A DNA stretch of 52,093 bases from an uncultured Anaerolineales bacterium (lineage in GTDB: Bacteria > Chloroflexota > Anaerolineae > Anaerolineales > Villigracilaceae): the NCBI GenBank assembly GCA_903884265.1, contig CAISEG010000056.1, positions 1 through 52,093 of the forward strand, given 5' to 3'. Within the stretch, counting starts at the first letter, position 1; each line of letters opens with the position of its first letter. The translations under genes and the position numbers were made by a program. Under the pieces are notes generated by a model. That model did not search any database, was not told the origin of the DNA, and saw only the letters and a list, made by a program, of their open reading frames with translations. Shown piece after piece: positions 1 to 7,718 of the stretch.

Positions 1-2
1 AG

Positions 3-809
3 TACAATCCGGGGTTCAAGATCACACTGCTGCGCACAGGCGAAGCGCTTGCCGGAGACCATGAAGCCCTGGTAGATGCGGTTGACTCGGTCTGGTCGAA
101 GGTGTTCTTGAAAGCTGAGACTGATTATGTAGCTTTTCGAGGCTCCGTCCTGGAGGAAATACCGGGCGGACTGCGCCGAAATGTCATCCGCAAGGCAATG
201 GAAACAATACGGCCCAATCTGCGCAACCTGGATTTCAATACTCTGAAACGTGCAGAGGACTTTTTTACTCCGAGCTCAGAGTCACTGATTCCCAAACCAG
301 CTCCCAAGCAAGTGGACCTAACCGAAGGCCTTTACCTCTATCGTGAAGGGGATGCGATCTACCTGGCTGCCTTGGAGGCTGACCTGCCATCGGCTAATTG
401 GCCGCTGATAAAAGGAGTCTACGAACTGGAGATCAATGGGCAGGTGAATCTCAATGAGAACTTCTGCCTGTCTTCGGAAGAAGTGGATATCGAAACAGCC
501 CGGCTATTTATTCAAGGTAATGGGGACCCCTTCACCGCCTGGCTGGATGCGGACCTAACGGGAAATAAGTTCATGGTGCGCCCGCGCCGATCAGGGGATG
601 TCTTTTCGCCACTCGGTATGAACCGCCAAACGGTCAAACTGCGGGAATTCTATATCAATGTCAAAATCCCCCGGCGGGCACGCGCCGGGTGGCCATTGGT
701 CTGTGTTGGGGAGCAAATTGCCTGGGTGCCGGGGTTCCGGCTGGCGCACCCGTTCCGCATCACCGATAAAACAAAACGGGCGTTAAAATTAATCCTACAC
801 ACAAAGTAG
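3..809 (+). CDS. tilS: tRNA(Ile)-lysidine synthase TilS, C-terminal part (5' truncated by window edge)
   Basis: Frame open from the window start (YNPGFKITLLRTGEALAGDHEALVDAVDSVW...); C-terminal tail ...WPLVCVGEQIAWVPGFRLAHPFRIT typical of TilS. Confidence 0.85.
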   Translation, partial: YNPGFKITLLRTGEALAGDHEALVDAVDSVWSKVFLKAETDYVAFRGSVLEEIPGGLRRNVIRKAMETIRPNLRNLDFNTLKRAEDFFTPSSESLIPKPAPKQVDLTEGLYLYREGDAIYLAALEADLPSANWPLIKGVYELEINGQVNLNENFCLSSEEVDIETARLFIQGNGDPFTAWLDADLTGNKFMVRPRRSGDVFSPLGMNRQTVKLREFYINVKIPRRARAGWPLVCVGEQIAWVPGFRLAHPFRITDKTKRALKLILHTK

Positions 810-855
810 AGGCGACCGGTTCCCCGCCTGGGGATGACATGGCCGCCTCCACAGG

Positions 856-1752
856 TTATTCGGCTTTTCCCGCTAATTGCCTCAACTTCAAATTAACCTC
901 CCGCCACTGGATCTTCGAGATGCCCAGTTTCTGGCGGATCTTCTCCGATTCAACATTATTTAAGTAATCCTGCAAGGCAGAGGTCCAACGGCACATGTCA
1001 AAGGACAGGTGCTTGGGTAAACCGGCTTCCTTACCAATGTCTTCAAGTAGATACTCAAGACGCCGCGGTGACCAGGGGAGCAGCCGGTCAACCGGGTTAT
1101 ACTGAGTCAGGTATTCTTCGTAAGCCGGAATCCAGTCTTCGGGCAAGGTCAACTTGCGTTCCTTATAGCGATTAGCAGGGCTGGCATAACGAATAAAAAC
1201 ATAAGGTTCGCCAAGGGACTGCAGATCGATGTGATTGAGGTGGATGCCCAGACACTCAGACTTTTTAATACCGGTGGCAAGCAACAGAGCCAGAAGAGTA
1301 TATGGGCGGGCATCGGGCCGGGACTCCCGGCGTGACCGGTCAGCAGCCAGCAGAACGGACTCGATTTCCGCCTCGGTGAGGATCTCAGGAATGGGGCTGA
1401 GCACCGAGTGCTGGACGACCTTTTCGGCAGGATCCACCAAGAGGGCGCCACCTTTTTGGAGCCAACGAAAAAACGATTTGACGGCGGTGACACGGCGGGC
1501 AAGCGTTTTAGGCGAGCAGGGCACGTCGCGCTCGTGCTCCAGCCAGTGCAGGAAGTTGTTCAAGTCGTTGGTGGTAATGGCTCCCAACGTCCGATCGGGG
1601 GGCAGGATCTGGATGAGCAGACGAACATCGGACAGGAATGCCTTGACTGTATTAGGTGAACGACCCTGATCGTTGAGATAATATTCCCAAGCGTTGATTG
1701 CCGGGATGAGGCCGGTCTGGGCAGTGAGATGAGCAATGGAGGATTCGGGCAT
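856..1752 (-). CDS. Tyrosine recombinase/XerC-like protein with degenerate active site
   Basis: N-terminal SAM-like core-binding region (YYLNDQGRSPNTVKAFLSDVRLL) and C-terminal integrase-fold motifs (LLLATGIKKSECLGI, NRYKERKLTLP); start at MPESS with SD AAAGGAGA; catalytic R/H/H/Y not recognisable. Confidence 0.8.
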   Translation of the reverse strand: MPESSIAHLTAQTGLIPAINAWEYYLNDQGRSPNTVKAFLSDVRLLIQILPPDRTLGAITTNDLNNFLHWLEHERDVPCSPKTLARRVTAVKSFFRWLQKGGALLVDPAEKVVQHSVLSPIPEILTEAEIESVLLAADRSRRESRPDARPYTLLALLLATGIKKSECLGIHLNHIDLQSLGEPYVFIRYASPANRYKERKLTLPEDWIPAYEEYLTQYNPVDRLLPWSPRRLEYLLEDIGKEAGLPKHLSFDMCRWTSALQDYLNNVESEKIRQKLGISKIQWREVNLKLRQLAGKAE

Positions 1753-1797
1753 GAGAATCTCCTTTCGGGAAGATAGAATCAACAGATTACTTCGTAT

Positions 1798-1826
1798 AGT
1801 TTAGCGTATATAAAGATGATTGTCAA
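1798..1826 (-). promoter_or_regulatory. Sigma70-like promoter of the recombinase-like gene (TTGACA-N17-TAAACT)
   Basis: Minus strand TTGACA (1826-1821) and TAAACT (1803-1798), 17-bp spacer. Confidence 0.6.
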
Positions 1827-1877
1827 ACGAACTTCAAGCCCCCACCCCAAGCACGCAAGGATACATATTACAGGGGA

Positions 1878-1903
1878 AGAACGCAGGTTAACCCCTGCGT
1901 TCT
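1878..1903. other. Inverted repeat AGAACGCAGG-TTAACC-CCTGCGTTCT
   Basis: Perfect 10-bp arms, 6-nt loop, in the intergenic region. Confidence 0.7.
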
Positions 1904-1983
1904 CACCAAGCTGAATGGAGGATAAAATAGTCACCCCCAAGAAAGAAACTCTCAAAACCAGGCGTTCCTTGCCAAAATTCAGC

Positions 1984-2012
1984 TTGCCATTTTCAGGCAC
2001 CCTCGGTATAAT
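1984..2012 (+). promoter_or_regulatory. Promoter of tRNA-Val (TTGCCA-N17-TATAAT)
   Basis: Consensus -10 with 17-bp spacer; -10 ends 14 bp upstream of the mature tRNA 5' end. Confidence 0.75.
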
Positions 2013-2026
2013 ATGCCCTCGCAATC

Positions 2027-2100
2027 GGGCGGGTAGCTCAGTTGGTTAGAGCACTGCTTTGACATAGCAGAGGTCGTAGGTTCGAGCCCTATTCCGCCCA
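2027..2100 (+). tRNA. tRNA-Val(GAC)
   Basis: Full cloverleaf: GGGCGGG acceptor / TCCGCCC, D-arm GCTC..GAGC, anticodon arm CTGCT-TTGACAT-AGCAG, T-arm GTAGG-TTCGAGC-CCTAT; no encoded CCA. Confidence 0.95.
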
Positions 2101-2106
2101 CAGGGA

Positions 2107-2126
2107 AGCCCCGAAAGGGGCTTTTT
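2107..2126 (+). terminator. Rho-independent terminator after tRNA-Val
   Basis: AGCCCC-GAAA-GGGGCT followed by T-tract. Confidence 0.85.
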
Positions 2127-2213
2127 AATTTCATTCTACAGAATTAAATTTGCATTATTACTATATTTATGATAAACTTAGTATTAATACATCGGATCTA
2201 CAAGGAGAACACT

Positions 2214-2792
2214 ATGTTTATTGACTATCTTACCCTCATCATGATCAACCTTGTTGGCGGAACTGCCCTGCTTGCCTATTATATTTTCAAAGGCATGGAC
2301 GATAAAGACCAGCGCCCCTACGCAGCCGGCTTCGGCATCGTTGGGCTGCTCGGCGTCATCTTGGGACTAATGCTGTCCTTCACCTGGCCACTTCCCGGCA
2401 GTTACAACATAGGATACGGTGAAACCACCACCCTCTTTGGGGCCGTTTTCCTGGCGGCTGGTATTGCGCTGAGCCAGAACTGGGACCTCATGCCGGTGGC
2501 AATTTACGGCTTCTTTGCAGGTGTGGATGCAGTACTTGTCGGAACTCGCATCATCTCGCTTGGGTTGACGCAAGAACCACTTATTGCAGGCGTTGGCTTC
2601 ATCCTGGCCGGATTGGGCGGCGTTTTTGCAGCACCGTTCCTGGCCTTCTTCAAGAAGTACCGCCTCTTCCGTATCATCGCTGCGGTGGTGGTCCTTGCCG
2701 GTGCACTGGTCTGGGCGATTACATTCTATAACGCCCTGTGGGGCCACCTGGCCTCCTTTGCCACTTGGGTGCCGACCACCATGGTTAAATAA
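2214..2792 (+). CDS. DUF981-like multi-pass membrane protein
   Basis: MFIDYLTLIMINLVGGTALLAYYIF...; SD AAGGAG upstream of ATG 2214; several hydrophobic helices. Confidence 0.7.
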   Translation: MFIDYLTLIMINLVGGTALLAYYIFKGMDDKDQRPYAAGFGIVGLLGVILGLMLSFTWPLPGSYNIGYGETTTLFGAVFLAAGIALSQNWDLMPVAIYGFFAGVDAVLVGTRIISLGLTQEPLIAGVGFILAGLGGVFAAPFLAFFKKYRLFRIIAAVVVLAGALVWAITFYNALWGHLASFATWVPTTMVK

Positions 2793-2810
2793 TTGAGCCA
2801 TTGTCGATCA

Positions 2811-2842
2811 AACCGGTTAGATCATCTCTCCCCGGTTTTTTA
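2811..2842 (+). terminator. Terminator after the DUF981-like gene
   Basis: AACCGG ... CCGGTT followed by TTTT. Confidence 0.6.
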
Positions 2843-2870
2843 TTTGAAGAGTGGGCTTGGTCATGGGTGC

Positions 2871-2898
2871 TTGACAAGCATTCAAACATGCATATAAT
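2871..2898 (+). promoter_or_regulatory. Promoter of the T-box/thrS unit (TTGACA-N16-TATAAT)
   Basis: Both hexamers match consensus, 16-bp spacer. Confidence 0.8.
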
Positions 2899-2919
2899 AA
2901 CGACACCTATATAAAACGC

Positions 2920-3220
2920 GATGACCGGGACGAGTATACGATCCGCAAGCCGCCAGGGAGAGATGGCCTAAGACTGAGAGCCTTCTCCGGCAAGCACCGT
3001 GGAAAACCACCCGCGAGCGAGAACCCGAACGGCAGAGGAGTTGTCTGGTGTGACCTCCCTGCAAGTAAGGTGAACGAATGGCCCCGTTACCGGCCCCATG
3101 AGATGTCCTTTACCTGAGCCCCTCGATCGTACCCGGGGACTGCGTTCAGGACAAATCGGGTGGAACCGCGTGATCGCGCAAGCGCTCTCGCCCCGAAATT
3201 TGGGCGAGAGTTTTTATTTT
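2920..3220 (+). promoter_or_regulatory. T-box riboswitch leader (predicted tRNA-Thr) with terminator
   Basis: GGGACGAGTA stem-I motif near 2928, candidate Thr specifier ACC at 3006-3008 followed by A, canonical T-box GGGTGGAACCGCG at 3158-3170, terminator CTCTCGCCC/GGGCGAGAG+T-tract 3185-3220. Confidence 0.93.
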
Positions 3221-3233
3221 ACAGGAGGTCACT

Positions 3234-3281
3234 ATGACTAAAGAACACACCAGTACTTCCCGGCGACCCAGAGGTCAATAG
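3234..3281 (+). CDS. Short ORF MTKEHTSTSRRPRGQ between the T-box terminator and thrS (putative leader peptide)
   Basis: Strong SD AGGAGGT 5 nt upstream of ATG; 15 codons with three Thr codons; TAG stop. Confidence 0.5.
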   Translation: MTKEHTSTSRRPRGQ

Positions 3282-3344
3282 CCACATTCCGGGATCGCTC
3301 TTCCCGCCTGCGGCCAACAGAACCGATCAAAGCAAGGAGAAAAT

Positions 3345-5156
3345 ATGTCCGACCAACCTGAAGAACGCTACGAAGATTCACAGCTCTACCGCATCCGCCA
3401 CTCAGCTGCGCACGTGATGGCGCAAGCGGTGTTGGAATTTTACCCAGAGACCAAGTACACGATCGGTCCGCCGGTGGAGAACGGTTTCTACTACGACTTC
3501 GACCTACCCCAGCCGATCGTTCTGGAGGACCTGGAAAAAATCGAAAAACGCATGCGGCAAATCATCGCCGGGGGACACCCCTTCGTAAAAAAAGTTGTTT
3601 CCGCCGAAGAAGCCCGCCAGGTTTTCAAGAACCAGTCCTACAAACTGGAACTGATCGACGGCCTCGAAAAAGGCGGGCTGGACGAGTACGGCAACCCGCT
3701 GGCTGAAAAGCCGGAGATCTCGCTCTATCAGAGCGATACTTTCACGGACCTATGCCGGGGTCCACACGTGGATACCACGCGGCAGATCAACCCGGCGGCC
3801 ATTAAATTAATGTCCATTGCCGGGGCCTACTGGCGCGGCGATGAGCACAATAAAATGCTGACGCGCATCTACGGCACAGCCTGGCGTACGCCCGACGAGC
3901 TCAAGAACTATCTCAAGATGCTCGAGGAAGCCAAAGCGCGCGACCACCGCAAACTCGGCAAGGAATTGGAAATCTTTATGTACGACGAGGAAGTCGGCCC
4001 TGGCCTGCCGCTCTGGCTGCCGCACGGTGGCGTGATCATCGAGGAACTGGAACAGCTGGCCAAAGAGATGGAGGAAAAGGCCGGTTACCTGCGAGTGCGG
4101 ACACCACACCTTGCAAAAGAAGATCTGTTCCTGCACTCCGGCCACCTACCCTACTATGCCGAGTCCATGTACCCGCCCATGGAACTCGAAGGGACGAAGT
4201 ACTACGTCAAGCCGATGAACTGCCCGATGCACCACAAGATCTACGGGTCGAAGTCGCGCTCCTACCGCGACCTGCCCATCCGCCTGGCCGAATACGGAAC
4301 GTGCTACCGCTATGAGAAATCGGGCGAGTTGTTTGGCCTGATGCGCGTCCGCTCGATGCAGATGAATGACGCCCACATCTACGTAAGCGAAGACCAATTC
4401 GAGCAGGAGTTCATGGCAGTCATTGACCTGTACAAGAAATACTTCGACCTGTTTGGAATCGAGAAATTTGTCATGCGCCTGAGCCTGCATGCCAGGGAAG
4501 GTTTGGGCAAAAAATATGTGGATAACGAGCGCCTGTGGCTGAAGACAGAAGATATGGTGCGCCGTGCGATGACGAATGGGAAAGTGCCCTTCATGGAGGC
4601 TACCAACGAAGCCGCCTTTTATGGCCCCAAGATAGACGTCCAAATCTGGAGCGCCATTGGTAAGGAATTCACGCTGGCCACCAACCAAGTGGATTTTGCC
4701 CAGCCGGGGCGTTTTAACCTGGTTTTTACAAATAAAGATGGGGTCGAGGAGACGCCATTGTGCATCCACCGGGCTCCGCTCAGCACACATGAGCGTATGG
4801 TCGGGTTCCTGCTCGAACACTATGCAGGCAACTTCCCGGTCTGGCTCTCGCCCGAACATGTACGCGTCATCCCGATCACCGACCCGCAAAACGAATATGC
4901 TGAGAACATCGTCCACCAGTTGCTCGACCAGGGTATCCGCGCCAGCGCAGACGTCAACGCCCAGCGTATGAATGGTAAGATCCGCTCAGCCCAGTTGATG
5001 AAAGTTCCCTATATGCTGGTTGTCGGCGAGAACGAAGCCCAGGCCGGGCAGGTCTCCCTGCGCGTCCGGGATGGATCCCGGGCGGATAATATCCCGCTGG
5101 CAGAGTTCATCGCCCGCGCAAAGAACCGGATCTCGACCCGATCCAGTCAATTTTAA
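3345..5156 (+). CDS. thrS: Threonyl-tRNA synthetase lacking the N-terminal TGS domain
   Basis: HSAAHVMAQAV editing domain, class II motifs, anticodon-binding C-terminus; SD AAGGAG; begins at the editing domain. Confidence 0.97.
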   Translation: MSDQPEERYEDSQLYRIRHSAAHVMAQAVLEFYPETKYTIGPPVENGFYYDFDLPQPIVLEDLEKIEKRMRQIIAGGHPFVKKVVSAEEARQVFKNQSYKLELIDGLEKGGLDEYGNPLAEKPEISLYQSDTFTDLCRGPHVDTTRQINPAAIKLMSIAGAYWRGDEHNKMLTRIYGTAWRTPDELKNYLKMLEEAKARDHRKLGKELEIFMYDEEVGPGLPLWLPHGGVIIEELEQLAKEMEEKAGYLRVRTPHLAKEDLFLHSGHLPYYAESMYPPMELEGTKYYVKPMNCPMHHKIYGSKSRSYRDLPIRLAEYGTCYRYEKSGELFGLMRVRSMQMNDAHIYVSEDQFEQEFMAVIDLYKKYFDLFGIEKFVMRLSLHAREGLGKKYVDNERLWLKTEDMVRRAMTNGKVPFMEATNEAAFYGPKIDVQIWSAIGKEFTLATNQVDFAQPGRFNLVFTNKDGVEETPLCIHRAPLSTHERMVGFLLEHYAGNFPVWLSPEHVRVIPITDPQNEYAENIVHQLLDQGIRASADVNAQRMNGKIRSAQLMKVPYMLVVGENEAQAGQVSLRVRDGSRADNIPLAEFIARAKNRISTRSSQF

Positions 5157-5211
5157 ACGAGACAAAAGCTAAAAAAGTTGAGGGCAATCTTTCCCAGCCT
5201 CAGCGTTTTTA

Positions 5212-5241
5212 TTGACGATTCGGCGGTCTTCATGGTATTAT
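5212..5241 (+). promoter_or_regulatory. Putative promoter of infC-rpmI-rplT (TTGACG-N18-TATTAT)
   Basis: Near-consensus hexamers upstream of infC. Confidence 0.5.
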
Positions 5242-5298
5242 CAGCCCGCTTAAACCAGCCCCCGAGCTGGACTTCCGTTATTTTGCAAGGAGAGACGT

Positions 5299-5889
5299 AT
5301 CAGCGCCAACGAATTTCGAGTCAATGAAACCATACGAGTTCCTGAAGTACGGCTAATCGGTGCCGCAGGTGAAAACGTGGGAGTGATCGCCACCCGTGAA
5401 GCCCTGCGGATGGCCCATGAAGCGGATCTCGACCTTGTAGAGGTCGCTCCCAATTCCGCCCCGCCCGTGTGCCGCATCATGGATTTTGGCAAGTTCCTGT
5501 ACGAGCGGGAAAAGAAAGACCGGGAAGCGCGCAAGGCACAGACGAAGGTTGAAGTCAAGGAAATCCGTCTGCGCCCCAAGACTACCGACCACCACCGGGA
5601 TTTCAAAGTGGATGACGCCCGCCGCTGGCTGGAGCACAACATGAAAGTCCGTGTGACCATCCGCTTCCGCGGCCGTGAAATCACATACCCGGAAATTGCA
5701 CTCGAAGATCTGAGAGAAATTGCCCATGAACTGTCTGATGTGGGCACGGTGGAACAAGCCCCTGCCATCGAAGGTCGGGCCATGTCCATGATGCTCGTGC
5801 CAGCCAAGGGCATTGTAAAGAAGAAGCCCGTAGAAAACGCTGACGAGAATCCTGAGCAACCGGAAAAGATCGAGCAACCGCAGGAGTAA
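5299..5889 (+). CDS. infC: Translation initiation factor IF-3, predicted AUC start
   Basis: In-frame extension ISANEFRVNETIRVPEVRLIGAAGENVGVIATREAL matches the IF3 N-terminus; SD AAGGAG before ATC at 5299; no ATG/GTG/TTG at the expected N-terminus. Confidence 0.9.
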   Translation: MSANEFRVNETIRVPEVRLIGAAGENVGVIATREALRMAHEADLDLVEVAPNSAPPVCRIMDFGKFLYEREKKDREARKAQTKVEVKEIRLRPKTTDHHRDFKVDDARRWLEHNMKVRVTIRFRGREITYPEIALEDLREIAHELSDVGTVEQAPAIEGRAMSMMLVPAKGIVKKKPVENADENPEQPEKIEQPQE

Positions 5890-5899
5890 AATCCTGCGG
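5878..5899 (+). other. Hairpin at the infC stop/rpmI junction
   Basis: CCGCAGGA-GTAAAA-TCCTGCGG, 8-bp perfect arms with the infC TAA in the loop. Confidence 0.6.
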
Positions 5900-5924
5900 A
5901 ATCTTGTGTAAAGGAGTAAGAGCT

Positions 5925-6155
5925 GTGCCGAGTAAGAGGAAAGAACCCAAGTATAAGCTGAAGACCCATAAGGCCACTTCGAAACGATTTGGCATTACCG
6001 GGTCTGGCAAGATCGTGCGCACCAAAGGCGGCAAGGCCCACCTGCGTCGCAAATCATCGCATCGGGTGAAGGCTTTGTTCGGTGAAATGGTTGCCGTCCA
6101 AGGGAAAAGTTATATCAAGCGCATCCGGCGCCTGGCGCCACACATGAAACCATAA
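5925..6155 (+). CDS. rpmI: 50S ribosomal protein L35 (GTG start)
   Basis: VPSKRKEPKYKLKTHKATSKRFGITGSGKI; SD AAAGGAG. Confidence 0.95.
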   Translation: MPSKRKEPKYKLKTHKATSKRFGITGSGKIVRTKGGKAHLRRKSSHRVKALFGEMVAVQGKSYIKRIRRLAPHMKP

Positions 6156-6229
6156 TACCTTCGGGTATCCTGGAGTTTCCTGTAATTTATCCTTTTTAAT
6201 TGCGGCTACCGGGTGTATATAACTGGAGC

Positions 6230-6245
6230 GCAGGCAAACGCCTGC
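6230..6245 (+). other. Hairpin upstream of rplT
   Basis: GCAGGC-AAAC-GCCTGC upstream of the GCAGGAGG SD. Confidence 0.45.
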
Positions 6246-6281
6246 ACCGGCGCCCGGGGGCACGCAGGAGGTAATAAATAA

Positions 6282-6632
6282 ATGGCACGTGTAAAAGGCG
6301 GACCGCAAGGTCACCTGCGTCACAAGAAAATATTGAATTACACCAAGGGACAGCGCATGAGCAGACACCTTCTGTTCCGGCGCGCCAACGAGGCGTATCT
6401 GAAGAGTATGTGGTATTCTTCACGCGACCGCCGCGTTCGGCGTCGCGACCTGCGCAAATTATGGATTACCCGCATCAACGCCGCCGCCAGGCTCAACGGT
6501 ACAACGTACAGCCGCCTGGTAGGCGCCCTGAAGAAGGCGAGCATCAACATCAACCGCAAGATGCTGGCTGACCTGGCCGTACGTGACCCTCAGGTTTTCG
6601 CCGCAGTAGTCAAGCAAGCCAGCCAGACTTAA
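6282..6632 (+). CDS. rplT: 50S ribosomal protein L20
   Basis: MARVKGGPQGHLRHKKILNYTKGQRMSRHLLFRRANEAYLKS; infC-rpmI-rplT context. Confidence 0.97.
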   Translation: MARVKGGPQGHLRHKKILNYTKGQRMSRHLLFRRANEAYLKSMWYSSRDRRVRRRDLRKLWITRINAAARLNGTTYSRLVGALKKASININRKMLADLAVRDPQVFAAVVKQASQT

Positions 6633-6650
6633 GTCAAAACATGATCTACC

Positions 6651-6678
6651 ACAGGGGCACACCATGGTGTGCCCCTGT
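6651..6678. repeat. 28-bp perfect palindrome, likely rplT terminator
   Basis: ACAGGGGCACACCA|TGGTGTGCCCCTGT. Confidence 0.7.
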
Positions 6679-6784
6679 ATCGTTTAATGGGGGTAAAATA
6701 TTCCTATGAATACCTGCTGGTCGAAACCATCCTTCTGTGCGCCAGCTTACATCATATCAAGGATAACCACCCCAATAACCCTGA

Positions 6785-7558
6785 ATGATCACTTCAACAC
6801 ATAATTCCAAGATACAACAAGTACGCGACCTGCTCGGACGCTCGAAAGAACGCCGCGAGGCAGGTGCATTTATAGCCGAGGGGATCAGGCTGGTGGAAGA
6901 TGCCCTGGCCACAGAGTGGCCATTCCAGTTTGTTCTGGCGGGTGAAAACCTGAGCGAACGCGGGAAAACGCTGGTCGCTAGGCTTCAATCGCGCGGCGTG
7001 AACGTTGAAATCGTTGCAGATCATCTGATCCAATCCGTAAGCGAGACCGAGACCTCGCAAGGCGTCCTGGCGGTTCTGGATGGTTCACGATTGCCTATCC
7101 CCCGATCTTTATCGTTTGCTCTCATCCTCGACCAAATCCGTGATCCTGGCAACCTAGGGACCCTGCTGCGGACAGCCGCAGCAGCAGGGGTTCAGGCTGT
7201 TCTTCTCCCGCCGGAAACTGCGGATGCATTTGCGCCGAAGGTCGTCCGGGCTGGAATGGGGGCGCATTTCCGGTTACCGATCCGGTCATTAACGTGGGAA
7301 GAGATCCGGACAACCACACAAGGCCTGAAAATCCACCTGGCCGATATGGAGGGTGTCATCCCTTGCTGGCAGGCGAATTTCAGTAACCCGCTGGCATTGA
7401 TCGTGGGAGGCGAAGCAGATGGAGCCAGCCAGCCAGCGCAGGAACTGGCGACATTCCAGGTGTCAATCCCGATGCCCGGCAAAGTCGAGTCGCTTAATGC
7501 AGCGGTGGCAGGGGCGATCTTGATGTTCGAGGTTGTGCGGCAAAGAAGAGGGGAATAG
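6785..7558 (+). CDS. SpoU/TrmH-family RNA 2'-O-methyltransferase
   Basis: MITSTHNSKIQQVRDLLGRSKERREAGAFIAEGIRLVEDAL; LILDQIRDPGNLGTLLRTAAAAG; IVGGEADGAS; MPGKVESLNAAVAGAILMFE. Confidence 0.93.
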   Translation: MITSTHNSKIQQVRDLLGRSKERREAGAFIAEGIRLVEDALATEWPFQFVLAGENLSERGKTLVARLQSRGVNVEIVADHLIQSVSETETSQGVLAVLDGSRLPIPRSLSFALILDQIRDPGNLGTLLRTAAAAGVQAVLLPPETADAFAPKVVRAGMGAHFRLPIRSLTWEEIRTTTQGLKIHLADMEGVIPCWQANFSNPLALIVGGEADGASQPAQELATFQVSIPMPGKVESLNAAVAGAILMFEVVRQRRGE

Positions 7559-7718
7559 GGAAATGGGGAGTAGAGAAAACCGGAACAAAATGGTATATCA
7601 ATGTAGACTATGAAAATAGTATTCACAACAGCTATAATATTTACATAAAAAACCTCCCGGCTCCATTTACAAAATGTGGGAGGAACCAAAATGGCTAATA
7701 TTTATTAAAGATGAAAAA

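Noticed and set aside
856-2126. Integrated element at tRNA-Val suggested by the neighbouring recombinase-like gene
   Set aside because: No att repeat, no cargo, no second tRNA end, and the recombinase lacks catalytic residues; flanks are housekeeping
4146-4916. 256-aa minus-strand ORF antisense to thrS
   Set aside because: Shadow ORF of a strongly conserved gene; low-complexity His/Val/Gln-rich translation with no domain signature
5250-6041. 263-aa minus-strand ORF antisense to infC-rpmI
   Set aside because: Ser/Arg-rich shadow frame over conserved ribosomal genes
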